From Sindora glabra (Eukaryota; Streptophyta; Magnoliopsida; Fabales; Fabaceae), in contig CM035233.1 of NCBI GenBank assembly GCA_020226215.1, positions 32,634,027-32,698,026 of the forward strand: a DNA stretch of 64,000 nucleotides, written 5' to 3'. Below are positions 1 to 12,900 of the stretch, piece after piece (the first letter of the stretch is position 1; every line of letters begins with the position of its first letter). The position numbers and the translations under genes are program-made. Under the pieces are notes generated by a model. It was given only the letters and a program-made list of their open reading frames with translations. It ran no database searches and had not been told where the DNA came from.

Positions 1-478
1 TTCATCACATAAGATTCATTTGAAATATATTTCTTTAACATAGATACATGAAAAATCAAATGTATCATTTTTATATCTTTTGGTAATTCTAATTGGTAAG
101 CAACTTTCCAATTCATTTGTTAAATCTATAAAGACCCACATATCTAGGTGTCAATTTTCCCTTTTTGCTAAATCTCATTATTCCCTTCATGAGAGTAAAA
201 TTTAAAAATACTTGATCACCTTCTTGAAATTCTAATATTCTACATATATTATCTACACAAGATTTATATCAATTTTGAGCTGTCTATAATCTTTCTTTGA
301 TTATTTGAACCTCATTGATAGAATTTTCAATAAGATTAGGGTTGATCATCTTCGCTTCTCCTAGTTCAAACCACCTAATAGGTGATTTGTATTTCCTACC
401 ATACATGCCTTAAATGAAGCCATTTGTATACTGGTATGATAGTTATTATTATAGGTGAATTCTATTAGTAGGAGATAT
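1..478 (-). pseudogene. Chromovirus integrase C-terminal remnant (Tekay/Del-like)
   Basis: Read on the minus strand with frameshifts and stops, this stretch follows the integrase C-terminal region of Tekay/Del-type Ty3/gypsy polyproteins. A short motif of the type EFTYNNNYHTSIQMASF, normally AEFAYNNSY..S..M.PFEA, is followed by a segment like LEFQEGDQVFLN..LMKGIMRFSKKGKLTPRYVG. In the family this part contacts target chromatin. It continues the integrase core found at 5700-6200; the 5.2 kb between them is a later insertion. The element's 3' LTR would lie left of the window. Many stops make it non-functional. Confidence 0.8.
474..478. repeat. Target-site duplication (gatat), left copy
   Basis: The five bases gatat before TGTAGCATCC recur at 5695-5699 after the insertion. 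Removing the insert and one copy rejoins the integrase reading frame of the host element. Confidence 0.75.
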
Positions 479-2551
479 TGTAGCATCCTAAGTTTTATAA
501 ATTTTGATGTTTATGGATATTTATTTATTTAATATTTGGATTTAAATTCTTTTTTATTCTAAAGGTTCAAGAATGTTGAAAAAGATACTATAATAATATT
601 TGAGACTTATTTATTTTTTTTATATATGGTCATTATTAACTTGAAATTAGTTTAAAATGACATTTATAAGGAATTTCCTATAAGTTAAAAATATTTTAAT
701 GATGATAGTGCGAGGATTTATTTTTGAATGGCCATTCTTAATTTGAGGTTAGTTTAGATATTTTTATGACAAGTTTCTCATAAGTGGGAAATAATAATTA
801 TGGGGATAAAGTTTTATGAGATTAATTGTTGGTATTTGATAAATTATTCTTTGAAGTTATAAAAATAAGTAAGTTAAAAATTTCAGTAAAATTAGATTAT
901 GAAAATATATATTATAAAATTAATTATTAGAAATATAATATATGGGATTGGAATTTTTATATGGGAGTTTTAAGCTTAATAAGAAAAAAGGAATTTTTAT
1001 AGAATGATAATTTAAATGAATGGTCAACATTGAATTAAAAAGAAATTTACAAATGAGATTTAAAAGGAAATAAATGTTTAGTGTGCTAAGAATCACTATA
1101 CCTAAACTCGAAGCTAATATTATTTTCTTTTTCTAGCAATTTTTGTATAGCTTCCTTTGATTTTTGTGCCTTTTTTATTATTTTTTTGGTTGCAAGTTGC
1201 TATCCTTATCTCCTTCTCTCAAGTTTTTTTTCATCTTTCTCCCTCTTTCCCACTCCTTCCACTACCTTCCCTTTCTTTAATCTCACTCTTTACCTATAGC
1301 TCCCTCATTTCCCCTCTCTTGCATTGCATTGTTTCTTGAGTTTTTCCTTCACTAATAGGCTTTCCTCTCCGATGTCTTGCATGACGCAACTCCTCTATTC
1401 GATGCTAACTTTCAATCATAAGAAGAAGTTATGAACTGCAAGTCCAACATTACTGCAAGTTAAGACTATCAAGCTATGCCACCGTTTGCCATTTCTTCCT
1501 TTAGCTTTGTCTTGGTTGATTGCAACTTGCAATGATTGAAAGCTTATAAAAGGAGATGTGTGAAACATGGTGCTAAACTTGTGGAAGTTGTCATCTTGTT
1601 TTTCTTTACTAGCGTTCTGGTGTGGTTATGTTATTAGCGAGTTGTCAATGTCTTCCTTGTGGCAAGGTGAGATTGTTTAGATTATCAAATTTAATATTTA
1701 TGCTATTATGTTGGAAGATTCAAGCAAAACATATTTGGGTATTTTAGCTCATATGGTGATATATATGTAGAATATAAAGTTTTATACTATAAAATGCTTA
1801 GATAAAAGATTAAAGTATAAATAAGATATTTTATTTTGATGTCATTGTATATTCATGCAAGAATTAAAGGAAACCTATTTTACTGTATATTCTAAGAGGT
1901 TTGGTGATGTTTTTGAAAAATAGGAATATTATGCTATAAAGCATCAAAATAATATGGTTATGATCATTTTTATATCATTAACCTTGTTAATGATTAGTGT
2001 TAAAGTGAGCTCAGGGAAATCCATTGTGTATATGATTCATATGATGATATATGTGAAAGATGTAATCTTTTATGTGGTAAAATATTAAAATATGATTTTT
2101 ATGTCATAAAATATCTAATTAATATAGGTTAAATTATTTTGCAATGTTATATGATAATATTTTAGCAAAACCTATTCTTACAACTATTTTTGGATCTATG
2201 ATGATATATGAGAAATATATAAATTTCATGTTGTAAAATGTTAGAAGGATATGAATATGGTATTTTTATAGTATGAGGATTTATCATTTCAATTGTTTTA
2301 TGTTCAATTTAGGAACTCTTATTTTATCATTGTATTTGGATAAATAACATTGATAAAATAATAAATTAAGATTTTAGAATGCTTTTATATTATAAAAGTT
2401 GATATTTGGCATTCTATGTTGATCTAACTAATACATAAATTCATATTAAGAAATACAAGAAATTAATTAAAAAAATACTATTATATTATGATTTGAAACT
2501 TGGATTTGTAATGTTTAGAAAGAAAAGAAAGTAATATTTTCATATTCATGA

Positions 2552-2590
<39 letters not shown>
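2552..2590. repeat. (ATT)n microsatellite
   Basis: About thirteen uninterrupted trinucleotide units inside the solo LTR. Confidence 0.95.
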
Positions 2591-2591
<1 letters not shown>

Positions 2592-3687
2592 GATGATGAA
2601 TTAGGAGGAAAATATGAAAAAGATGAAAGTGAATGCTTCAAAACTTCTAAGAAAAGATCAGTGTTATCAGGTGAGTATATATTTCACCATAGATTTTATC
2701 TTAATAAATGATGACTTAAATATGTAAATTGTGTTCTTTTTATTAATAGTATAAATTTCATATTCATGTTTATATATTTATATATATTTAGATTTGTGGT
2801 ATAAGAGTAATTAGTTGTTTAAGCAAATGTTAATTAATTAGAGTGCTTAGCGGAAGCATGGAAGCACGATGGTTCTATCTAATGATGAATTAGTCATCTT
2901 GCACCAATAGACTTATAAATGGTTGTGTAATATGAGAGTTGAGTTCCTATGTGTTTAGTGTTTGTGAATCTTGCCAAGAATGGCATTGTGTTGTAGTAAT
3001 GAAGATAAAAACTATGAATGAAGATAGAACCAAGATATAAAAGTTGGATGGAAATTTCTTGGCAAAATAGTTATGAAATTATTTCGAAAGTTGAATGGGA
3101 AATTCCTAAAGAATAATTGAGAAAAGTTATAATATTTCCTGAGAAATTAAAAAGTAACTATATATATGTTTATTGTAACTAGATGTGTGATAAGATATGA
3201 TCTTGAAAATTATTTGTGGTTGAATATCACTATTTGACATGATTGTAAAAGCTTAATGTGATTATGTTGATCTATTTATATTTGAGCCTTAATGACTATT
3301 GTGATTGTGATGTTTACTTGAAATAGGTAGTATATGATAGAATACCAATATTGTGTATTAATGGATAGTTAACACTTCTCTAAATTATGATATGAGAAAA
3401 AGGGTATAAGTCTTGTGCAAGTGAATTCCTATTTTAGGGAATGGTTTTGTGTACTTCAAAAATTCAGAAAAGGGTTTGTTAATATTTTGATATTATTTCA
3501 TGTTAACTTATGGTTGTTATTTATAAAATTAATCTCCTACAAGTTTATGGTAGATATATGTTCACTAAGTTACTGAAACTCACTCTATTTTATTTTTACT
3601 ATTTTCAAGTTAACATATCTACTTATTCTACACCATATGCATGGAGAATAAAAAATTACCTAAATTGGAAGATTTGACAGTTGGATG

Positions 3688-5339
3688 TGTTGAGAATTCA
3701 AATTATCATACATAATAGAAATTCAAAATTTGATCGAAATTTTACCTAGAATCCATGCAAAAGACATAAATCAATTATTAGAATTTTACCTATTGGGCAC
3801 TTATGTTTCTACTAATCAAAATTTGAGAGAGCGGCTGAATCAAATGTCGGCCGAAAGGTACAACGTCTCTACGATATTCACATGGAGTGAACAATAACCT
3901 CTCACCCTCCACGAATCTGCTAGGATGTGTTTTCTCTCTCTAGGATTTAGGATTGGATGTTTTCTGAGTGATTTAGGATTTTATGGAAGCTTATGAGCAT
4001 GTGTAAAGTGCTCCCTTCAAGTCCCTTTTTATAGAACTTAGGCAAGCTACAATCCTAGTCTTACTAGGATAATGCCTCCAAAAAATCTTAATCACACTTA
4101 ATAACTCATTTTATCTTTATCCTAGAGATAATGAGGAGAGATAGGATTTATCTATTAATTATCTAATATTAGATAATAATATTATCTCATAATATAAATA
4201 TCTTAATATTAGATAATTGCATATAGTTTATCAAATATCAAAATAATATTATCTCATAATATATTTATCTAATATTAGATAACGTAATTTCTTATATTAC
4301 TTTAATATCAAATAATATTACATAATAATAATTATATTTATTACATGAAAAATATATTATTATTTAATAATATAATATGCACGTAAATAAGTTTAATTAA
4401 TTAGTAATTAATCTAATTAAAATTTAATTAATTATTATCTTATTCCTACTCTTTTTGTGTGACCCTATAGGTTCTTACTATATTGATAATGACTCATTTT
4501 TGAGTTATAGATAGTGAACGGCATCTAGCAATACATCACTACTACTCAAGTAATAAGAATGTATGTGATTTGACATCCACCTAATACATGATTAACGTTT
4601 TGCATCATGATCCCTTTCATAATAATATCTAAATTGAACTGGAGGCATGGAATGTGTTATCCTCGTCAAAGTTCAATTTATATTTCTTAATATTGAGCAG
4701 ATTTCAAAATAAATGATCAATATCACATATTGATCCATTTGAGTATGACTATACATTTCTAAGTCTTACTCAATTAAGGAGCCCAAAGATATAACCAAAT
4801 CCCATCTACATCACTCACTTTCCTCTGCATGATTCGTAACACACCCAATCAATGCCCTACTTGCCATCCTGATTAAAGGTGACATAGGACAACATCAAAG
4901 TGAGTAACCCTTCATGTAGGGAACCATAGTGACTTTAGGTCAAAGGGCTATATGCAATTGTGACCATATGAGAACTACTAATGACACAAGTCTTATCCAT
5001 GCAGTATTCTCATATTGGGTCAGTCCAGTACATTTGGTCACTAATAATATACTCATGTATTGACTTGATATCACATATCCATGATTCATAATTATCAGTC
5101 ATTATACATGCTAGTCTGGATGTACTATTACTATCCCTTTTGTAATAATACTTGACTAGGGGTATTTTAGGAGTAGTAGAACTATTTTAGGGATAATTAT
5201 TATATTAAGTTATAAATCACACAAAATTAATAAAATAAAAATAAAATAATATAATAATTGCATTGCTTAAAATAAAATATAATGCATTGTGTATTATTTC
5301 AATCATTTATATGATTGGTTCTTAGGACACACACTAACA
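3688..5339 (-). mobile_element. Copia solo LTR, same family as the 52.9-62.2 kb element
   Basis: The stretch is the reverse complement, with moderate divergence, of the LTR at 52920-54586. It starts TGTTGAGAATTC, matching the inverted LTR end, and finishes at ...CACTAACA, matching the inverted LTR start. Shared internal landmarks include the CCGGCCG-type segment near 3850 and the ctcaccctccacg block. The flanking 5-mers ggatg (3683-3687 and 5340-5344) are identical, so this is a complete LTR with its TSD and no internal region, the usual product of LTR-LTR recombination. It sits inside the gypsy solo LTR 479-5694. Confidence 0.92.
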
Positions 5340-5699
5340 GGATGTTCATTTGGATTAGGGCCAAAATTAGAAATAAAGTTTTCATTGTTTCAATTATTAA
5401 TGTGTTGAATCATTTAATTGTATTTAGATTTGGAACTATATAGTATTTATGCGTATTGATGGTACTATCATACCTGAGAATATATAGGGTTAGTATTTTA
5501 AAGCGTGTGGCCTTCAAAAATTGTTTGGAAATAGGGGAGATTCTATCTTTTTTCTGCAAAAATTGTATGGTGAAATTTTTAGTTCCTCTAGAATTTGGAA
5601 ACTCTCATTAGATAGAAAGAGTGAAAATTTGTTAAGGCTTGTAAAAACTGAGTATCAAGATCTATGCCAGTCATGATCAGGTTGTGTTGTAATAGATAT

Positions 5700-6200
5700 T
5701 TATCTTAATTTCCTTCAAATTCAATTACATAAACCCCAAGCATGTCTTTTAGTGTTTAAATTATTCTTTTTTATTGCCTATGGAATGCCATACTAAATCA
5801 CAATTGAGTTCTCAATGTTTCTTGAAATGACTACTAAAATTAGGATATAAATTATGATCCTCAATAAAAAATAATTGTGAGTGGCATGCCATGTAATGGA
5901 ATGATTTTATTTATATAGAGCTGAGTGTATTGTGATACAATGTATACTATTGTGTAGGCTTTGTAAGATAATCCATGATCACCTAAATAGAATCATATCC
6001 TTTACTAGTTTATGGTAATCTAATTATAAAATTCATTATGATGCTTTCTCATTTTCATTTAGGAATATAAATATTTGATAAAGACTTACCAAATGTTGAT
6101 GCTCTGCTTTCATTTGTTAACAAATCAAACATCTAATTATATAGTCTTGCACGTACTTCTTCATTTGGTCCTATTAATATAAATTTTTCAAATCTCGATT
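5700..6200 (-). pseudogene. Chromovirus integrase core remnant
   Basis: On the minus strand, with stops and frame changes, a CLICQQMKAEHQH-like zinc-binding end is followed by the core. Recognisable pieces are a segment like IPLHGMPLTII (family: VRLHGVPVSIVSDRD), an L..TQL.FSMAFH.Q stretch (family: G T.L.FSTAFHPQTDGQSE) and TLKDMLGVYVIEFEGN.DKYL. The last piece runs directly into the reading frame at 478 once the insertion 479-5694 and one TSD copy are removed. The catalytic DDE set is broken by stops. Confidence 0.75.
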
Positions 6201-6399
6201 CCTTTTTTTTTGCACTAGGATGCATTGTATAAGATAACTCATGAACCTTTCTTAATACTTCTTACCATAGATTTATGGGCACCCATAATTAGTTTCTATT
6301 CCTTATTACACTTTTTTCATTTACTACCAAATCAGTCTCTATCTCATTCATAACTTTATTCTTCAGTTGTTCATATTAAAAATTTTCTTTCTGGGTTAT

Positions 6400-7643
6400 T
6401 TTAATTTAATTTACTATAGTAGATCATACTGTTATACAGGTTAGTTTCATACTTCTATCTCCTTTTAACTATTTCTTCCTTCTATTTTTAGGGAAAAAAC
6501 TATAATTGCCATTTCTAAATTGTGAGTGAGATAATTCATTTTATGTTTCTTCAATTGATAATATCTGCAAGCTATTGCCCTTCCTCGTTATATTAATATG
6601 CACCCCAATCCTATTTTAGATACATCACAATATGCTATATATCCTTTTACTTTATTTGGCAATGCTAACATTGGAACAAAGGTAAGATATTCCTTCAATT
6701 TTCGGAAACTTCTTTCATAATCACCATCCTATATAGATTTGGCTCCTTTTCAAGTTTGTTTGGTTAGAGGTATAACTATCTTCAAAAAATCTTTTACAAA
6801 TCTTTTATAGTATCTAGCCAATTTGAGATAGCTATGTATCTTTATCTTTGAAAAATGTTGTAGCCATTTAAGCATAACCTCAATCTTGTAAGGATCTACT
6901 TATATTCCTTCCTATGACATTACATGGCCAAGGAAATGGAACTTCTTCATCCAAATTTCACATTCAAAGAATTTAGCATATAGTTTATGTTTTCATAGTG
7001 TTTGCAATATGATTTTCAAATGTAGGCCATGTTCATCCTCACTCTTGGAATATACTAAAATATTGTTAATAAACATAATAATAAATTTATCTAAGAAATG
7101 TTTAAAAATGTAATTCATTAAGTTCATAAATATGATAGGAGCATTAGTTAGTTCAAATGAAATAATAAAAAATTCATAATGACTATAATGAGTTTGAAAT
7201 GTTGTCTTTAGAATATCTTTTATTTAAATTTTTAGTTGATGATACCTAAATTTCAACTTAATCTTCAATAAGTATTATGAACCTTGCAATTGATCAAACA
7301 AATCATCAATTTTTGATAAAGGAAAATTTTTTTTAATAGTAATTTTATTTAGTTGTCAATAACTGATATATAATCATAATAATCCATTCTTTTTTTTCAC
7401 AAATAATATTGATGCTCCCAATGGTCATATATTGGGTTGTATAAAACCCTTATGTAACAAGTCTTGCAATTGCTCCTTTAATTTTTTTAATTTTGCTAGC
7501 ACCATTCTTTGAGAAGCAATATATATTAGGTTTATTCTAGGGATGGTTTCAATTATAAATTCAATCTCTTGATTTGGTAGTAGTCTTGGTAAATTATTTA
7601 GAAAAATATTAAGAAATTCTTTCATTAGAGGCACCTGATTCAC
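6400..7643 (-). pseudogene. Chromovirus reverse transcriptase and RNase H remnant
   Basis: The open piece 7425-7643 gives 72 residues matching the start of the Ty3/gypsy RT region: a VP.MKEF..IF..NLP.L.P..EIEF.IE..P segment, then LKELKEQLQ.LL.KGFI.P. Downstream on the minus strand, degenerate RT follows to about 6650. An RNase H-like segment lies near 6490-6600 (GLGCILI...R.IA....QLK.H..NYLTHNLEMA.IVFSLK). It lies between the protease (7927-8127) and the integrase (5700-6200), the Ty3/gypsy order. Stops throughout; inactive. Confidence 0.85.
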
Positions 7644-7926
7644 TGTTACTTTTTCTTTTTTAACTTTTTTTTATTGAAGCTATCCACACAACATATTCCT
7701 TACTCACTAACTTCCTAACTTTTGTACATAATACTAAAGTAGGCATTCCTTCCTTCTTTTCATCCTGAAAGATTTGGACTTCACTTTCTTCTAGTTAATA
7801 CGTGACTATTTTATAATAACAATCCATATAGGAGTGGAACTTTGATAACCAATCCATTCTTAGAATTATATCATAATCTACCATTTCTAATATAATCAAA
7901 TTGATTGAAGTTGAAAAATTATTTAT

Positions 7927-8127
7927 CTAAATCACAAAATTATTAATGCCATGGGTTACTAGCATTATTTCATCTATTAGTGTAGTTACCACTAAGGTTT
8001 CATTTAGCTCATCTAATAATTTCAAAAGTTTTACCTTTAAATTCTTAGATATGAATGAATGTGTAGTGCCTGGATCAAATAATACTTTTACAAGAAGGGT
8101 TTCGATTGATATTGTACCTATCACCAT
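7927..8127 (-). pseudogene. Chromovirus retropepsin-like protease fragment
   Basis: A 66-residue open segment begins V-GTISI and carries DPGTTHSFIS, the D-(S/P)-G-(A/T)-(T/S)-HSF active-site loop of Ty3/gypsy proteases. The catalytic Asp is retained. It is followed by the expected hydrophobic strand and an LVVTT segment. It is part of the minus-strand element with RT downstream and a gag relic upstream. It is open only over this segment, so I treat it as a relic. Confidence 0.85.
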
Positions 8128-8199
8128 TGCATTGGAGGCTTAAGCTTTTTGACATGTCATGGCATATACTTGAACCTATGTTCTAGCTAGTTTTTTTTC

Positions 8200-9430
8200 C
8201 TATATTCTTCTTTCTTGATACTGTTGATTATTTTATTAGAGTCATATTTTGAGTGAGGTGTATGCTAGGGTTTATGACATTATTTTCTTGTTGAGTAGTT
8301 GAACATTCAAATTCTTGATGCCCTACCTATCCATATTAAAAGCAAGATCCACACTATTCAAAGTGATCAAGGTTGCATCATGGACACCAATAAGGCTTAT
8401 TGGATGGTGGGACAAATGAATAAGTTTGATTAAAGACCTCAAAGTTGCTTCTAGATTTGTTATTAGAAACTCTTCTTGAAAGTTTTCTTTAATTAACTCT
8501 ATTTCTTTTAGCTTGTTCACTCCTAACTAACATACTTTGAGTGGTTACCTTCCTTTTAGTGTCTTTACTACTCCTTCCTTGAAATTTATGTTTCCTCTTT
8601 CCTTTTAAACTTGCTTCTTAGCTTTGCCTTTCTTTAACATATAACTTTATATTGATTGCTTGATCCAGAGCTTGCTTTTATATTGTATTATTAGTGACAT
8701 CTATTTAATCATAAAAATAGTCTCGAAGATCAAGCTTTAATCAACTTAGCCTCACTTTCTCAGTAGGCACTAGATGTTTTGCATTATGAGATAACTACGT
8801 GAATTGGGTATCATATTATGCCATTATCATGGATTCTTGAGTTAATCTTTCAAATTCACAAGCTTTGGTTTCATGAACACTTGGGAGAAAAAATCTATCC
8901 ATAAACTTTGTTTGAAATTGTTGCCAAGTAATAAGTTCACAAGCAACAATTATGGATTTAATGTTGTGGACATATTAAAATGAGTAACATCCTTCAATTG
9001 GTAACTTACTAATTCCACCATCATATTCTCATCACATCTTATTAGTTTGCAAGCTCTCTTTGTTTGATCTATAAATTGATAAAGATTTACTATAGGATTT
9101 GTATTATCATATTTTAAGGGGGTTTAATTTTTGAAATTCTTGCAACATTTGCCATCTTTCTTTTGAAGGCAATAAGGCATTTTGTTATCTAGGTGGTGAC
9201 AATATGGGGGGTGGAGTAGGAGGATTCTGATTTTGGTTAAAAAATCTTTTTAAGGTTGTTGCAACCATATAGCCCATGCTGCAACATTAGGCTATTCTTA
9301 TCTAACCTTCGAAGGGTTTTCTAGGGGTACATTTATGGATACTTTATTCTCTGATATTTTTGAATATGCTCTAATGGGTTGTTAAGGCATTCTAGGCTAA
9401 CCTTGCCTTTTCATAGCCTAATTTTCTAAA
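8200..9430 (-). pseudogene. Chromovirus gag remnant with decayed zinc knuckle
   Basis: Between the PBS side (about 9590) and the protease, the minus strand gives broken pieces compatible with a gag. A CF.YG.VGHQEFEC segment around 8300-8345 is a damaged CCHC zinc knuckle, with the second Cys replaced by Tyr and stops interspersed. Position (immediately before protease) supports the call more than sequence does. Confidence 0.55.
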
Positions 9431-9584
9431 AAACACTTTAATTAGTAAATACTAATTCTAAAAAAAGGTAAAGAAATACCTATAATTTCCATGGATCTAT
9501 GGTGATTGATACTTATTTTTTTATGAACCTTTCAAAATTTCCATAATCTGACTAACCTCTATTGACATTGGTATCTAGGATCAT

Positions 9585-9596
9585 ACTTTAATACTA
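9585..9596 (-). promoter_or_regulatory. Decayed primer-binding site (initiator Met tRNA type)
   Basis: Just inside the LTR end the minus strand reads TAGTATTAAAGT, a mutated form of TGGTATCAGAGC, the initiator-tRNA-Met primer-binding site of many plant LTR elements. It directly follows the LTR terminus GGGTCATGACA (9601 on the plus strand). Confidence 0.6.
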
Positions 9597-10971
9597 ACTC
9601 TGTCATGACCCATGTTACGACTATTATGATCAATGTAAAGATATCCAATTAGTATTAACATATCAAATAGATATTTTTCCAAGCCTATGCAGTATTTTGG
9701 CATCTTTATTATATTTGTATTATCAAAGGATATAAACATCAAGTCTTAGAATATAAATCATATACTAAAAGTTCTAAAGTTAAATGTACATATATGTGTG
9801 TGTAGACATCCAAAAGTTGTTTACCCAAAATATTATTTATATAATACATCAGATATTATAGACTCTTTGTTGGAACCATTGGTTTTCCATTCTTTTAAAT
9901 TTGTCTCTAGGAACAAAGAAAGAACCTCATTAATGGTAGAGCTTTCTAATGGGAAAACCCAATAAAAATGATGTATTATAATAGATTTAAACTCATAATC
10001 TATTCTCCTAAGGATAACTTTAGTCTATTCATATATTTACAGATGTAAATTGTATTCTATTATGAAATAATATCTTATGAGTGTTAAAGGGAGACTAGAA
10101 AGTTTCTATATAAGTATTAATTTGCACCCCCAATTCCTTGATTAGTACTTGCAAATTAGTTCAACAAAAGAATGTATAAGACATATTTAATGAATAGCTA
10201 TCTATCATCTTATTCCAAAGGATTTTTCACCATAGAAGATTAACGTTTTACTTAAGTGTAAATACTATACTATCTTATGAAGAAATTTCCTTATCTATAT
10301 CACTAGTGTATATTATTATAGGAAATGACAATGATAGATATATAAGTTTTACCTTATATTTTTGACTTAACATTATCCCTCTCTTCCTTAGGCTTAAAGT
10401 TACCGACCTTTTCCTTCCATTACTAACCACTTCTCTCTCTTTTTTGTGAAGGATATTATATTTATGTTTCATAATTTGCAATAAATAGTAATGGAATGTT
10501 GGAACATTAACCATTTAATCCATTATAATAGTTATAGATAAATACCAACTATGCCATAAATGTCTTATGTAATTCACCATTTTATTATATACATTCAAAT
10601 CCTTTTTCAGCTTTCCTCAATAATCTCAAGCAAATACACTGCCATTTACTTATATATATATATCATGGTCTAGAGTCTTTTAGTGCTTCCACATCAATTC
10701 AAAATGTTACTAAAATTTGTTCCAACATTCATAACATATTATTATAAACTATTCATATGCACTAATTGTCCTTATAAGTACTATTCATATAGAACATAAT
10801 AGGAGATTTAAAAATAGGACAACATAGGAGCACTTACAATCCAAGCCCCTTTTCATCAATTAAATGGAAACCAATTGCTTTCAAACTTTGCCATGATATA
10901 ATAACATATTAAATAAAGATTAAATTAAGTATTGTACAATAAGTTTTATGATTTTGGTAGTGCACTAAAGG

Positions 10972-11442
10972 TAGGGATGTCAATTCGAGTTCACGGGTCG
11001 GGTTCGACATAACCCGGACCTGTTTTTACTCAATCCAAGCACGACCCATTTAATAAATGGGTTGACTTGACATGACCCATTTATTGAACAGGTCAACCCG
11101 ACACGACCCGTGTAACCTAAATATACATAATATGCTTATAAAGTAGTAACACAACCTGTTTAACCTGACTTGAACCCATTTATATTAATTTTTTATTTTA
11201 TATAAATTAATAATTAATAAATTTATATATTATATAACGGATTTAACAGGTTGACAGGTCGGATTGATCCATTTAATAACCTGTGTAACTTAAATAGGTT
11301 AAACGGGTTGACCCGAACCCGACACGAAATTTATTCGGATTAGAGGGGTCAACCCATTTATGACCCGAACCCGATTAAGCACAACCCGAACCTGTTTAAC
11401 TCATGTCGTGTTATCGTGTCGTGTCAAAAATTGTCACTCCTA
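10972..11442. mobile_element. Non-autonomous hAT-like element
   Basis: The ends TAGGGATGTCAATT and, inverted, TAGGAGTGACAATT form imperfect terminal inverted repeats of the hAT form (C/TAGGG-TGTCAA). The interior is a dense set of ACCCG/CGGGT-containing inverted words (acgggtc, gacccg, acccgaccc). The left flank is actaaagg (10964-10971). The matching right flank attaaagg (7 of 8) is found at 14099-14106, displaced by the later LTR insertion, giving the 8-bp TSD expected of hAT. No transposase is encoded. About 470 bp. Confidence 0.75.
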
Positions 11443-12660
11443 ATGTAATGTCCTGAATTTTTAATTCTATTATCTGAATCTCTAAATTCTGAGGCTGTAG
11501 AAACGAAGAGCATGATTGAATTAGTTTGGTGGGTGAGTTTTAAGTTGAAAGGAACTTAAGTGTAAAGGTAAACGAAATTTTGAAGGAAAAGGATAGTAGG
11601 GAAAAGAATTTATTTTCATAAGCAGTATAAATGATCAGAGAAGGTTGGAAAAAAGCCTAAAAGGGGAAGTTGTCTAAGTCTGACAGTGTAAGGAATTTTA
11701 AACAGACAGAAACCCTATGGACTAAATTGCAAAAGTACAAAATCGGATGTAGTTAAAGTGAAAATAATCAAGAATTTGGGATCTAATATGAATAACCAAG
11801 AATTTGGGGTGCAATATGTGATTTTATTTAGTGTGGCCAATAGACACATGACAAGTGTCATTATTAGAAAAATAATGATAAGAATAGCCTTGCTAATTGG
11901 TGAAAAAGGACTAAAATACCCTTGGAAATCTTAAAAAGGACCAAAATGCCCCTAGAAGCTTCATGAAAACCCCACCCTCTTCTCCATTTCTCCAAAAGCT
12001 GCAGAAATCTCCATGAGAGCAAGCTTGGACGTGTGAGAGAGAGAAGGAAGAGAGAGAAAGTTTCTCTTAACTTTTTCACCTAAAAATACTTAGATTCAAG
12101 CTAAGGTGTAGAAGGGAAAGTTGTTTTTCTCATCAAGCTCTATCCATTGGTGTGCTTAGATTAAAGAAAAGCTTAAGTTTGATTAAGTTTGGGGAGCTCC
12201 AAGTGAGGATTTTCAAGTTGCATCAAGAGGTAAAAATGTTCTCCTCTAAGAGCTCTTTAATGTACTCTTCTTAGTTTCTTGAAATCTTGAGGTTGGTGTG
12301 GTCAAGGGTGATTGAACTTGGAGTTTAGGATGATTTGAATATGTTTAATGGTATTTTGGATGTTGTTATGCTAATCTATGGCTTTGGTTTGGTGTAAAAA
12401 CAGCAAGAAACATGATGTACACATTTGGGTTTTAGAGGCATAATGGTGCATGTGTAGTATTGGCATGATATGTTTGGAACTTGACTAAATTGATGAAGTT
12501 AGAATAATTTTTATGAATTATAAAGCCTATGGAAGATGAAACCTTGAATTGTGAAAGTGTTTGTGTGCATTTTCCCTTTTGGGAAGCCAAAACCATGAAT
12601 ATGGAAAAGAAGGAAGGAAGGAGTTTTAGCTGTTTAATGTGTTTTCAGAGGATCAGTGAT

Positions 12661-12900
12661 GTACACGGGGTAGAACACGGCCCGTGTTGTACCCCGTGTA
12701 CTTCGTCGAAGGCTGATCAGTGTGCTACACGGGGTGCAACACTCCCCGTGTTTACTTCAGAACTGAAGGGCAGTAAGGTACACGGGGTAGAACACGGCCC
12801 GTGTTCACCCCCGTGTTCCTTGTCGAGTAACCCAGTGAAGCCTTGAAGTGATCCAGTAAGAAACACGACCCTGAACACGGGGTATGGGAACCCCGTGTAC
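12661..12900. repeat. Cluster of four ACACGGGG hairpin repeats
   Basis: Four palindromic units occur at about 12661-12701, 12726-12751, 12778-12816 and 12874-12900. Unit 1 is a near-perfect 41-nt palindrome: outer arms GTACACGGGGT and ACCCCGTGTAC, inner arms AACACGG and CCGTGTT. All share ACACGGGG facing CCCCGTGT. They are much more GC-rich than the surrounding LTR. Confidence 0.9.

Larger units (their letters stand above)
479..5694 (+). mobile_element. Solo LTR of a gypsy chromovirus inserted in older integrase
   Basis: The element starts with TGTAGCATCC, the usual TGTA(A/G)(C/T)(A/G)TCC opening of chromovirus LTRs, and ends near 5694 before a repeated gatat. No coding motif is seen inside, so it is read as a plus-oriented solo LTR, about 3.6 kb once the nested copia-type LTR (3688-5339) is subtracted. 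The 3' terminus has decayed and does not end in the canonical CA, so the right edge rests on the TSD and the host reading frame. An (ATT)n microsatellite lies at 2552-2590. Confidence 0.6.

Noticed and set aside
1157..1339. Hydrophobic 60-codon frame resembling a membrane segment
   Set aside because: A pyrimidine-rich stretch inside an LTR yields Leu/Ser/Phe runs; there is no start context or family match.
12529..12846. 105-codon frame with Cys-rich C-terminus across the palindrome cluster
   Set aside because: The apparent cysteine pattern arises from the DNA palindromes read in frame (HGVEHGPC repeated). The same repeat opens a frame on the minus strand too.
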